64,000 bases of DNA from Polyangiaceae bacterium (GTDB lineage: Bacteria; Myxococcota_A; Polyangia; Polyangiales; Polyangiaceae). The position numbers were made by a program, and so were the translations under genes. The stretch spans positions 1 through 64,000 of the forward strand of contig JADJXL010000022.1 in the NCBI GenBank assembly GCA_016715885.1. The letters are read 5' to 3'. The notes beneath the pieces were generated by a model that did not search any database, was not told where the DNA came from, and saw only the letters and a program-made list of their open reading frames with translations. Numbering within the stretch: position 1 is the stretch's first letter; every line of letters starts with the position of its first letter. Below are positions 28,183 through 37,164 of the stretch, piece by piece.

Positions 28183-29450
28183 ACGACGATGCATGTTCGA
28201 GCTTCGAGCGCGCCTTCGATGCTGCATGGTCTCGCTCGGACGAGATTTTTAACTTGATTCCCACGGACAGGCTGCTCGAGCGGCCCATATCGCTACGACA
28301 CCCTTTTCTTTTTTATCTCGGGCATTTGCCCGCGTTCGCGTGGAACCAAGTGGGAAACGCATTTCTGGGCGAAGGACAGCTCGACCCGTCGTTCGATACG
28401 CTTTTCGAGCGCGGAATCGATCCTGCCGACGACGATCGAGCGCGCGAGCAATCGATATCGAGTTGGCCCGGGATTGGCGAAGTCATAACGTATCGCGATC
28501 GCGTGAGGAGCGCCATTCGGCAGCGTATCCCCGAAGTCTTGCGAGCTGTGGACGACGTGTTGGGGCAGCATGGGCGCATTTTGCACGTGGCGATCGAGCA
28601 CGAGCTGATGCACCACGAGACGCTCATGTACATGTTGGCCCAGTGTCCCGAAGGGACGCTCGTTCGTCCAAAATGGGCGTTGCCACCCGAAGATGGTCCG
28701 GGAAAAAAACCGGAATTGCGGGAAGTGCCTGCTGGAATGGCGGCGGTTGGCGCTGAATTCAATGATGTCGAATTTGGTTGGGACAATGAATTTGGCAAAG
28801 AAGAAATTTTCGTTCCAGCCTTTCGGATCGACTCTTTGCCCGTTCGTAATCGGGACTGGTTGGAATTCATCAAATCAAATCAGCTCGACGAACGATGGTT
28901 GCCGGCAGGGTGGTTGAAGCAATGGCGAGAGCTATTCGTGAGGACCGTGTTTGGTCTGGTTCCATTCGAGCTGGCCGAGGGGTGGCCCGTGCAAGTATCT
29001 CGCGAGCAGGCATGGGCGTATTGTGCTTGGCGCGGAGGTCGTTTGCCGACGGAGGCGGACCTGCATCGAGCAGCTTACGGAGATGATCACGAGAGAATGC
29101 GGCCATGGAGTGATGTTTCGCGCGATCGAGAGGCCGGCGATTTTGGTTTTTCGCGCTGGTACCCGTCACCCACGGGTCGTCATCCTGCGAGTGCGAGCGT
29201 ATTCGGTGTCGAGGAGCTCGTGGGCAATGGCTGGGAATGGACGTGTACGCCGTTTTTGCCGCGGCCTGGGTTCAAGCCGTACATTCGATCGTATCCAGGT
29301 TATTCCGCGGACTTTTTCGATGGTGAGCACGACGTCGTGTTCGGTGCATCGTGGGCGACCGACCCCGTTTTTCTGCGGCGCAGTTTTCGTAATTGGTATC
29401 GGAGCAACTATCCGTATGCGTTTACGAAGTTCCGCGTTTGTTTCACGTAA
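28179..29450 (+). CDS. egtB: Ergothioneine sulfoxide synthase EgtB
   Basis: 423 residues from the ATG that overlaps the egtD stop. An N-terminal DinB-like domain supplies the iron-binding histidines: His49 (FYLGHLP) and the pair His141/His145 (EHELMHHE). A C-terminal formylglycine-generating-enzyme-like domain runs from about residue 200, with SREQAWAYCAWRGGRLPTEA and a closing FRNWYRSNYPYAFTKFRVCF. EgtB joins hercynine to a thiol donor using oxygen. The donor may be gamma-glutamylcysteine or cysteine, depending on the subtype, and this is not decided here. Homologues serve ovothiol and selenoneine pathways, but the egtD partner favours ergothioneine. The 3' end overlaps the convergent kinase gene by 8 bases. 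Confidence 0.9.
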   Translation: MNDDACSSFERAFDAAWSRSDEIFNLIPTDRLLERPISLRHPFLFYLGHLPAFAWNQVGNAFLGEGQLDPSFDTLFERGIDPADDDRAREQSISSWPGIGEVITYRDRVRSAIRQRIPEVLRAVDDVLGQHGRILHVAIEHELMHHETLMYMLAQCPEGTLVRPKWALPPEDGPGKKPELREVPAGMAAVGAEFNDVEFGWDNEFGKEEIFVPAFRIDSLPVRNRDWLEFIKSNQLDERWLPAGWLKQWRELFVRTVFGLVPFELAEGWPVQVSREQAWAYCAWRGGRLPTEADLHRAAYGDDHERMRPWSDVSRDREAGDFGFSRWYPSPTGRHPASASVFGVEELVGNGWEWTCTPFLPRPGFKPYIRSYPGYSADFFDGEHDVVFGASWATDPVFLRRSFRNWYRSNYPYAFTKFRVCFT

Positions 29451-31764
29451 TCAGCGTGCGCAAACTCGCGACGGTCGCGACGAGCTCGGTGGGATCGACC
29501 GGCTTTGGCACGTGCAGTTGAAAGCCTGCATTGAGCGCTAGAACGCGGTCTTCGGTGCGCGTGTACGCAGTGAGCGCAATGGCGGGGACGCTCGCTACGC
29601 GGTCGGGCGCTCGAGCGCGTATCTTGCGCATGAGTGACAAACCATCTTCACCGGGCATGGCCAAATCGGAAATGATGACGTCCGGCGTGAAATCATTCAA
29701 AATGCGAATGGCTTCGGCTGCGTCGGCAGCGGGTTTGACGGATGCGCCTGCGATGGTCAGCACTTCTTCGAGGATTTCACGTGCATCGGGTTCGTCGTCG
29801 ATGATGAGAATGCCAAGGCCCGTGAGTTTTCTGCCGTCTTGTTTTTGCGTCGCGGCGATGGGGTTTGGCGGAGTTATCGTTTTCGGTTTGGATATGGGCA
29901 GACGTACGGTGAACGTGGAGCCCATGTCGAGACCAGGGCTATGCGCTTGCACAGTGCCTCCATGCGCTTCGACGAGATGTCGAACGATGGACAAGCCCAA
30001 TCCCAAGCCGCCTGAATTACGCGTCAGCGTGCCATCGCCTTGACGGAATCGGTCGAAAATATGTGGTATGAGGTCGGCTCGAATTCCGCGGCCATTGTCC
30101 GACACGCGAATCAAGCCTTCGTCGCCGTCGCGCAGGACGCGCACGTCGATGGCGCCTTCCTTGGGCGTGAATTTGATGGCGTTCGAAAGGAGGTTCCAGA
30201 CGATTTGCTGCAGGCGGCTCGGATCGGCAAAGACGGGAAGGCTGGTCGATTCGCACGTCGTTTGAATGCGGATACCTTTGGCCGTCGCTCCGGGCGAAAC
30301 CGATTGAATGGCAGCTTCGACGACTTGGCCGAGGTCGACGATGGTTGCATCGAGTCGCAGTTTGCCCGCGGTGATACGGGAGGCGTCGAGCAGGTCGTCG
30401 ATGAGTCGAGCCTGATGGCTGGCATTTCGTTCGATGGCTTCGAGCGCGCGCGGTTGGGCGCCTTCGCGCACGGCTCCGGTGCGTAGCATACGGGCCCAGC
30501 CGAGAATGGCATTGAGCGGGGTGCGCAATTCATGGGACACGACGCCCAAAAATTCATCTTTGACGCGGTTGGCCTCCTGCGCTTCGTGATAGAGGCGAGC
30601 ATTGTGGAGCGCCATTGCCGTTCGGTGCGCAATTTCTTCGGCAAATACCACGTCGGCGGGACTAAATTGACCCTGCGAATTGCCGAAGGCGAGCACGCCG
30701 ACGGTTTCACCTCGCGCAATGAGCGGAACGATGATGACCGAACGCGGCGTGAGCCCGCGAAGGATATCGAGATGTCGTTCGTTGGCCGAAATGGTCCTCA
30801 AAATGTCGTCATCGACATCCGATAGAAGACGAGGTTTGCCGGTTCGCGCGGCCTCGCTGAGCGGGTGATGCGGGTCGAGCGGGTGCTCCGTGAATACTTC
30901 ACGCAGGAGTTTTTCCTGCTCGGGATCCTCGTGAACGACGTTTTCGAACTGCGCTGCGCCGCCACCGGTCACCGTGCAAATCAAGCAAGAGTGAGCAAAG
31001 CTCGGCACCGTGACATGGGCCAGCGCATCGGTAATGGCGGAGGCGTCGAGGGAAGTATTCAGCACCGCGCTTGCTTCCGCGAGCAGACCGAGGCGCCGTC
31101 GTTCCGTGTCGATTTCCGCCCGCGCTGCGCGCTCGGCTTCGTGCAGACACGCGCGTTCGAGGCATTGTGTGCATGTTCGCGCGACGTGAAGAATGAAGTC
31201 TTGATCTTCGGCCTTGCGGTATTTCGAGGGGGAAAAGCGAACTGCCATACCTCCGATGGCGCGACCATCGACGAGGAATGGCACTGCAACGACGCTATCG
31301 ACGTCCTCGCTCCCTGGCATCGATGCCAGCGCCGGATAGAGTGTGCGATAGTCCTCGGCACTTTCGAGAATGACCAGCGCTTTGTGGCGAATGGCGTCGG
31401 TCAAAGGCGATGAAAATGACAGAGATTTTCGATCGTATCGATCGATCGATTCTCGAGAATGTCCAATGCCCCGAACGCAATCGACGTAATCGGCGCCGGG
31501 GGACAATGTCGCCACCATGGCCTTGCAGTTCGGAAGCATGGCCCCGAGGTGATCGACAATAATCTCGGCCACGGTCACGCGGCTCTTTGCATCCGCGAGA
31601 TCGGCGGTCATGCGTTGAAGCGCCATGAGGCGCGCCGTCGTTTCTTCAGCAGCGGCCTTGGCCTGCTCGAGCCGCTCGATGTTGCGAGCAGCAGCCGAAT
31701 GTTCATCGTCGGTTGACCCAGACGCCAATGCTCGGTTCCGAGCTGAGTGCCCATTGCGTGTCAT
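29443..31764 (-). CDS. Hybrid histidine kinase with two GAF domains and a receiver
   Basis: 773 residues, no membrane segment, so a cytoplasmic sensor. Order: a short coiled coil (residues 20-55), GAF 1 (about 60-205), GAF 2 (about 230-385), HisKA with the phospho-acceptor in VSHELRTPLNAILGW (His411), HATPase with NLLSNAIKF, DNGRGI and GGLGLGLSIV, and a C-terminal receiver whose likely phospho-Asp is Asp700 (VIISDLAMPGEDG). Cys residues in GAF 1 (RTCTQCLERACL) might bind a cofactor or sense redox state. No partner response regulator lies beside it. Confidence 0.9.
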   Translation of the reverse strand: MTRNGHSARNRALASGSTDDEHSAAARNIERLEQAKAAAEETTARLMALQRMTADLADAKSRVTVAEIIVDHLGAMLPNCKAMVATLSPGADYVDCVRGIGHSRESIDRYDRKSLSFSSPLTDAIRHKALVILESAEDYRTLYPALASMPGSEDVDSVVAVPFLVDGRAIGGMAVRFSPSKYRKAEDQDFILHVARTCTQCLERACLHEAERAARAEIDTERRRLGLLAEASAVLNTSLDASAITDALAHVTVPSFAHSCLICTVTGGGAAQFENVVHEDPEQEKLLREVFTEHPLDPHHPLSEAARTGKPRLLSDVDDDILRTISANERHLDILRGLTPRSVIIVPLIARGETVGVLAFGNSQGQFSPADVVFAEEIAHRTAMALHNARLYHEAQEANRVKDEFLGVVSHELRTPLNAILGWARMLRTGAVREGAQPRALEAIERNASHQARLIDDLLDASRITAGKLRLDATIVDLGQVVEAAIQSVSPGATAKGIRIQTTCESTSLPVFADPSRLQQIVWNLLSNAIKFTPKEGAIDVRVLRDGDEGLIRVSDNGRGIRADLIPHIFDRFRQGDGTLTRNSGGLGLGLSIVRHLVEAHGGTVQAHSPGLDMGSTFTVRLPISKPKTITPPNPIAATQKQDGRKLTGLGILIIDDEPDAREILEEVLTIAGASVKPAADAAEAIRILNDFTPDVIISDLAMPGEDGLSLMRKIRARAPDRVASVPAIALTAYTRTEDRVLALNAGFQLHVPKPVDPTELVATVASLRTLIT

Positions 31765-32003
31765 AATGTGCTGCGTCGATGCGCAGATACCCCCCGGTAA
31801 TATCGTGCAAGCTCCATAATAGCGTCGGTTCAGTCGTCGTGCGTCGACAAAATCATCCCAAGGGGGCAGGAGAGCACGACTGCGGACGCGCTGTGTCCAC
31901 GACGCTCGAAAGTGCCCCCCGCTGGCGGTCGCGCTGCCATTCTTTTACGTCCCGCACGTGGAAGCCTTTGCGACTCGTCGCGATACGGTACTAGATTCGC
32001 CGC

Positions 32004-33221
32004 ATGATCGCCCAAAACAGTTTGCGCAAGGTCTTCGTCATCGACGCGGTTCGCACGCCGATCGGCCGTTATGCCGGAGGTCTAGCAACCGTTCGTCCCG
32101 ACGACTTGGCCGCCCACGTCATTTCGGGGCTCGTCGCTCGTAACCAAGGTGTCGCAGCCGAGCTCGATCACGTGGTGTTTGGCGCGACCAATCAAGCCGG
32201 TGAAGACAACCGCAACGTGGCGCGCATGGCGCTGCTCTTGGCCGGGCTTCCTTATGAAGTGCCCGCGGTCACCGTCAATCGCCTCTGCGGCTCGGGCCTC
32301 GAAGCCGTCGCGGATGCAGCCAGGCTCATCGCCTTGGGCGAAGCGGACTGTGTGATCGCCGGCGGTGTCGAGAGCATGACGCGCGCGCCGTTCTCCATGC
32401 CGAAGCAGGGAGCCGCGTTCGATCGCACGCCGCCGCCGGTGTACGACACGACGCTCGGATGGCGTTATCCGAATCCGCGCATGGAGGCTCGTTTCCCGCT
32501 GATTTCCATGGGCGATACGGCGGAAAACGTGGCGCAGAAGCACGGCATCTCGCGTGAAGATCAGGACCGCTTCGCGCTCGAGTCGCACCGCAAGGCGGCT
32601 CGCGCTTGGCAAGAAAACGCGTTCGCGGCGGAGGTGCTGCCCGTTCCCGTGCCGCAGAAAAAAGGGGATCCCGTGATGTTTGCCCGTGACGAATGCATTC
32701 GGGCGGACGCATCAATCGAAGCGCTCGCGAAGCTCGCACCGGTGTTTCGCAAGGGCGGCTCCGTGACGGCGGGTAACTCGTCGCCGATCAACGACGGCGC
32801 CTCGGGCTTGCTGCTTGTTTCGAGCGACGTGATCGAGCGGGCAGGGATCACGCCGATGGCGCGTGTCGTTGCAAGTCAAACGGCCGGAGTGGATCCCTGT
32901 TACATGGGGGAGGGGCCCATTCCCGCGGTCGAGAAGCTGTGCAAGCGGCTGGGGATCCGTGCGAGTGACGTGGACCTCGTGGAGCTCAACGAGGCGTTTG
33001 CCGCGCAGTCGCTTGCATGCATCCGCACGCTCGGGCTCGATCCGGCGCGCGTGAACGTCAACGGTGGAGCGATTGCGCTCGGGCACCCGATTGGTTCGTC
33101 GGGAGCGCGTATTGCGTGCACGCTCCTGCATGCGATGCGTGCGCAGAACAAATCGCTCGGCTTGGCGTCGCTCTGCATCGGCGTGGGTCAAGGCATCGCG
33201 ACGCTCTTCGAGCGCGCGTGA
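32004..33221 (+). CDS. Thiolase (acetyl-CoA or 3-oxoadipyl-CoA acyltransferase)
   Basis: 405 residues, typical thiolase length. The nucleophile is Cys95 in NRLCGSGLEA. The C-terminal catalytic blocks are NEAFAAQ, GGAIALGHPIGSSGA and CIGVGQG; the last usually reads C-GGGQG, so Val replaces Gly here. Sequence features resemble the PcaF/degradative thiolase branch (APFSMPKQG, VYDTTLGWRYPNP). It could act in beta-oxidation or aromatic breakdown. No pathway genes are adjacent, so the substrate is open. Confidence 0.9.
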   Translation: MIAQNSLRKVFVIDAVRTPIGRYAGGLATVRPDDLAAHVISGLVARNQGVAAELDHVVFGATNQAGEDNRNVARMALLLAGLPYEVPAVTVNRLCGSGLEAVADAARLIALGEADCVIAGGVESMTRAPFSMPKQGAAFDRTPPPVYDTTLGWRYPNPRMEARFPLISMGDTAENVAQKHGISREDQDRFALESHRKAARAWQENAFAAEVLPVPVPQKKGDPVMFARDECIRADASIEALAKLAPVFRKGGSVTAGNSSPINDGASGLLLVSSDVIERAGITPMARVVASQTAGVDPCYMGEGPIPAVEKLCKRLGIRASDVDLVELNEAFAAQSLACIRTLGLDPARVNVNGGAIALGHPIGSSGARIACTLLHAMRAQNKSLGLASLCIGVGQGIATLFERA

Positions 33222-33260
33222 TGTCGTGCGGCAGTTTGTCTTGATGTAAGCGGGTAAGGA

Positions 33261-33292
33261 GTGCGTCGGGACGAACGGTTGTCCCGACGCAC
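33261..33292. terminator. Hairpin between convergent genes
   Basis: A perfect 12-bp stem, GTGCGTCGGGAC and GTCCCGACGCAC, with an 8-base loop. It lies between the thiolase stop and the stop of the convergent lipoprotein gene, so it probably ends both transcripts. There is no U-tract on either side. Confidence 0.6.
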
Positions 33293-33298
33293 CGGCTC

Positions 33299-34273
33299 TC
33301 AAGGCTGGCAAGTCTTGGTCATCATGCCTGCGCAGTTGTTGCTCGCGCACTCACCGTTGTTCATGCACGGCTCGTCGTTCTTCAGTCTGCAAGCGCCGGC
33401 CCCGTTGCAGACGCTCGTACCGTCGCAGGCAGGCGCGTCGTCGGTCATGCCGAGCGGAATGTTCGTGCACGTGCCTTTGGTCGCGTCGTTGACGTTGCAC
33501 GACTTGCACGCGGTGTCGCAGGCATTGTTGCAACAGACGCCGTCGGCGCAGTCGTTGCTCCTGCACTCGTTGTTCGCTGCACACGTCTCACCGTTGCACT
33601 TTTTGCACTTGGTTCCGCCGCAATCGATGCCCGTCTCGTCGCCGTTTTGCATGCCGTCGCTGCACGAGACGCACTGCTCCTGAACGCAGCTCGGGTTCGC
33701 CCCATCGTTACAGTCGCCATCGTCTACGCAGTCGACGCACATGGCCATGGCGTTGCACACGCCCCCGTTGCAGTTTGACCCGACCGGATCGTTCGTGACC
33801 ATGGGCGTGCCGTTGTTGCAGCTTTCGGTGGTGCACATGTTGCCGTCGAACGGTGGGAGATCGCTGTCGTCGTTCACCGTGACGATGTTGCCCATGTCGT
33901 CGCAAGCATCAGCCTTGCAGTCGCCGTTGGTGGGATCATCGACGATCTCGCCTTGGTTGATGAACATCTGAACGCACATGGAATTGCTACAGGACCAGTT
34001 GATGCAATCCGTGTCGTTCGGGCAGTCGCCATTGTTGCTGCAGGGCATTCCGCCGCTCGAGCTGCTCGACGACGAGGATGAAGACGACGAAGACGAGGAC
34101 GAGCCGCCGCCCATGCCGCCCATGCCGCTGCTGCTGCTACTGCTTTCTCCCGCGCCGGCGCTGCCACCATCGTTCGGATTGGGTTCGAACTGATCGAAGT
34201 CCTGCACGCACGCGAATTGGATCAAGCCTGCCGCAAGAAGAAAAATCGAAGAAATTATCACGGAGCGTCGCAC
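33299..34273 (-). CDS. Cys-rich lipoprotein with polyserine linker
   Basis: 324 residues from GTG 34273, chosen because a full GAGGTGAT ribosome site lies just before it; a GTG seven codons earlier is also possible. The hydrophobic signal ends IQFAC (Cys22), a non-standard lipobox. Next is a low-complexity Gly/Ser linker with a run of 16 serines. Cys-rich repeats follow (CNNGTPMVTND; CSDGMQNGDETGIDCGG; CADGVCCNNACDTACKSC), close in style to the decayed gene at 1-2383. A surface or outer-membrane location is likely. Function unknown. Confidence 0.8.
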   Translation of the reverse strand: MRRSVIISSIFLLAAGLIQFACVQDFDQFEPNPNDGGSAGAGESSSSSSGMGGMGGGSSSSSSSSSSSSSSSSGGMPCSNNGDCPNDTDCINWSCSNSMCVQMFINQGEIVDDPTNGDCKADACDDMGNIVTVNDDSDLPPFDGNMCTTESCNNGTPMVTNDPVGSNCNGGVCNAMAMCVDCVDDGDCNDGANPSCVQEQCVSCSDGMQNGDETGIDCGGTKCKKCNGETCAANNECRSNDCADGVCCNNACDTACKSCNVNDATKGTCTNIPLGMTDDAPACDGTSVCNGAGACRLKNDEPCMNNGECASNNCAGMMTKTCQP

Positions 34274-34276
34274 GAC

Positions 34277-34284
34277 ATCACCTC
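34277..34284 (-). promoter_or_regulatory. Perfect 8-base Shine-Dalgarno site
   Basis: Reads GAGGTGAT on the minus strand, fully complementary to the 3' end of bacterial 16S rRNA (ATCACCTC). It favours GTG 34273 as the start of the polyserine lipoprotein. Confidence 0.7.
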
Positions 34285-34328
34285 GCTTGGGCACACGTCA
34301 GCCCGGCCAAAAAGTAGGCAAAACGGTA

Positions 34329-35261
34329 TCACGAGGACGGGCTTGGAAGGGGGTCGTTGGACGCCGACGCAAGGTGCGCGCCGGCCCCTCGCGCCTCGAT
34401 CAAGTGCGGCTCGACTTTTGCCGCACGCACGCTCCTCGCCCCTCGCAACGCGGCGATCGTCGCTTGTTTCGCGGCGCTGGCGAGACTGCGCGCACGAGTG
34501 ACCACGACAAGCGCTTCGTCGAGGTCGTGCAATTCACCGAGGCGACGTTGCATGCGCGTTGCTTGCTGCTGGAGCTTTTGCGCTTCTTCCCCAAGCTCGT
34601 TTGCAAACAGCTCCGCCGTGTATCGCAGGCGCTTCTCCCGAATACGGAGCGCGTGCATCGCATCAGCGTCGTCCACTTCGGCTTGCGCAGCTCGCCTGAC
34701 GTCTCGAAGCGCCCGCTCGATCGCGTCTCGCGCTGCCTCACTTGCTGCGAGCGGTTGCTGCGGCTCCACATCGAGGAGCCGTTCGAGTTTGTCGAGCACG
34801 TCGTCGAGCGGACGGATTCTTTTGCTGCCAGCCGAATCCGCTTCTCGATTGGATGGTCCTTCGCGAACGATGCGCAAGATGGAGCGGCGTGCCGAGCGTG
34901 CCGCGTGCGCTCGACGCGCAAGCCAAGCATTCACTTCGTCAGCGGCGATCTGCGGCAGACCGAGCGATGCGAGCGTGCCGTGCAGAACTTCGTCGTCACG
35001 CAGCGCTCCGGTCACGCGGGCGTAGTACCGAAGCTCGTTCTCGATACGCTCGATACGTTTGCTATTCCAAACCCTTCGTGCCGTGCGCAAGTGCGTGCGC
35101 ATTCGCCGCAAGGCGACGCGAAAGTCATGCAGCGCCTCGTCGTCCGTGCAGCCTCGATCTTCGGCGGAGACCAGCACGCGTTGTTTCGTGTCTCGGGCCG
35201 TCACGATGAGCCGTCGAAGAGCAGTGGCGAGCAGGACGTGGGCCGCTACTGCTTCGTTCAT
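34329..35261 (-). CDS. CHAD-domain protein
   Basis: 310 residues, all-helical. The paired His/Arg/Lys-rich helices of the CHAD fold are visible: LHDFRVALRRMRTHLRTARR near residue 44 and MHALRIREKRLRYTAELF near residue 202, plus LGELHDLDEAL near 241. CHAD domains bind polyphosphate. No CYTH/triphosphatase domain is attached, so it is probably a binding protein rather than an enzyme. The start overlaps the stop of the RNase J gene (ATGA), so the two are co-translated. Confidence 0.85.
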   Translation of the reverse strand: MNEAVAAHVLLATALRRLIVTARDTKQRVLVSAEDRGCTDDEALHDFRVALRRMRTHLRTARRVWNSKRIERIENELRYYARVTGALRDDEVLHGTLASLGLPQIAADEVNAWLARRAHAARSARRSILRIVREGPSNREADSAGSKRIRPLDDVLDKLERLLDVEPQQPLAASEAARDAIERALRDVRRAAQAEVDDADAMHALRIREKRLRYTAELFANELGEEAQKLQQQATRMQRRLGELHDLDEALVVVTRARSLASAAKQATIAALRGARSVRAAKVEPHLIEARGAGAHLASASNDPLPSPSS

Positions 35262-36940
35262 ACGCGAGATATGGAGACCATGACGACCGGACGTCGTCCT
35301 GTCTTGTGCTCGATGGTGCGTCGAGCAGCCAAGCGGCAGATATCCGCGAGGGTTTCATCCTGCGAGCGCACGCGAGGATCGGCATCGCCAATCGCGCGCG
35401 AAACGGCGATGGCTGCGGCGCGGAGAACATCCGATGCACCTTCGGCGTGATCGATGACGCCGTACTGCACGACACGTGGTGGTGCGGCGGTGGAGCCTCG
35501 GCGATCGAGAACCACGGTAACGAACGCGATCCCCGTACGACCCACCGAGGCGCGTTCACGAATCACTTCATCGGGCAGATCCCCGCCGGCGTGCGTGGCC
35601 ACTTTGCCCACGGGCACACGCTTTCCTTTGCTGAGCTTCTTGCCCGCGTCGAGCTCGACGACCTCTCCGTTCTCGGCCACGGCCACGTCCGATACGCCGA
35701 CGTCTCGCGCGAGCTCGGCATGGCGCACCAAGTGATGGTACGTGCCGTGAATCGGCAGAAACGCTCGCGGCCGAGTGAGCTCGATCATGCGCGTTTGCTC
35801 GTCACGATGCGCGTGCCCGCTCGCATGCACGCGGCGATCGGTGATCCACGTGCGCAGTTCGATCCCCATGCGCAAAAGCTCGCCCATCAAGTCGAACACG
35901 GGCCGATCGTTTCCAGGAATGATGCGGCTCGAAAGAATGACGACGTCGCCTGGATCGAGCCGCAGAAGCGGATGCGTGCCTGCTGCGAGCTTCACGAGCG
36001 CCGACATGCGTTCCGCCTGCGTGCCGCTCGCGATGCAGAGCACGCGTTCTCGAGGAAGCGAACCGACGAGCTCGGGCGGAACGACGAGATCGCTCGGGAA
36101 ACGAATGCGCCCGGATGCAATCGCCGCTCGCACGTGATTCTGCACGCTTCTCCCGAGCAAGCAGAGCCGCCTTTTCGTCTGCACGGCAACGCGTCCAAGC
36201 ACCGACAGCCGCTGCACGTTCGATGCGAACATCCCCACGACCACGCGCGTCTTCGCACTTTCGATGATGCCGGTGAGCGTGTCGCCAACTTCGCGCTCGC
36301 TCATCGACCAACCTGGCGAATCGACGTTCGTGCTGTCGGACAAAAGCAGCTCGACACCTTCGTCACCAAGCGATGAGAAACGAGCTTCGTCGGTCAACTC
36401 GCCGTCGGGCGGGCTCGGATCGAGCTTGAAGTCGCCCGTGTGAACGACGAGCCCCGCCGATGTACGGATGGCGAGACCCACCGCGTCGACGATGGAATGC
36501 GTGACGCGAATCGGTTCGAACGCAAACGATCCAACCTCGTACGTCTTCCGCGGTGAAATGGGCAAAAGGCGCACCCGACCGCCACCCAGCTCGTGCTCCT
36601 CGAGCCGTTGTCGTGCCAGCTCCAGCGCATGCGGAGGCCCCCAGATCGGCACGTCTGCACCGATGCGTGCCAGAAGGTACGGCAAGCCCCCGATATGGTC
36701 TTCGTGGCCATGCGTCAGCACGACGCCGCGCACTCGACCCGTGTTCGTGAGCAGATGGTCGAACCGCGGGTGATAGACGTCGATACCCAGATCGGTGGTT
36801 GGAAACGTCACGCCGCAGTCGACGAGCAAGACGTCGTCACCTTGCTCGAACGCCATGCAGTTCATCCCAATCTCGCCGAGTCCGCCGAGGGGGACGATGC
36901 GAAGCGACGCGTGGTCTCTCGCCGAATCGTTCGACAACAA
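35258..36940 (-). CDS. rnj: Ribonuclease J
   Basis: 560 residues, usual length. A metallo-beta-lactamase core has HGHEDH (His77, His79, Asp81, His82), HTGDFK and the beta-CASP block (SDSTNVDSPG; SGHAHRDE near the C-terminal third; FLPIHGTYHHL). RNase J degrades and matures RNA as a 5'-3' exo- and endonuclease, often in place of RNase E. It is the first gene of a unit with the CHAD gene. Confidence 0.92.
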   Translation of the reverse strand: MLSNDSARDHASLRIVPLGGLGEIGMNCMAFEQGDDVLLVDCGVTFPTTDLGIDVYHPRFDHLLTNTGRVRGVVLTHGHEDHIGGLPYLLARIGADVPIWGPPHALELARQRLEEHELGGGRVRLLPISPRKTYEVGSFAFEPIRVTHSIVDAVGLAIRTSAGLVVHTGDFKLDPSPPDGELTDEARFSSLGDEGVELLLSDSTNVDSPGWSMSEREVGDTLTGIIESAKTRVVVGMFASNVQRLSVLGRVAVQTKRRLCLLGRSVQNHVRAAIASGRIRFPSDLVVPPELVGSLPRERVLCIASGTQAERMSALVKLAAGTHPLLRLDPGDVVILSSRIIPGNDRPVFDLMGELLRMGIELRTWITDRRVHASGHAHRDEQTRMIELTRPRAFLPIHGTYHHLVRHAELARDVGVSDVAVAENGEVVELDAGKKLSKGKRVPVGKVATHAGGDLPDEVIRERASVGRTGIAFVTVVLDRRGSTAAPPRVVQYGVIDHAEGASDVLRAAAIAVSRAIGDADPRVRSQDETLADICRLAARRTIEHKTGRRPVVMVSISRV

Positions 36941-37164
36941 AACACTCCTTGTGCCGATCTAGGATCGGCAATCGAGCAGCCGGTCAGATGTCGCGCAAGT
37001 GTAGCGCGATGTGCAGAGCGAGCGGGCATCGCACTGCTACCGTTCCGTACTGTGTCGCTCTACGTTGCGCTTGCCTCCCCAATGCGACCGGCCATGCATC
37101 TGGAAATGTCGAGGCCCTGAACCTTTGCTGGCACCATAGATGTAGCTAGCGATCGGACACCACC

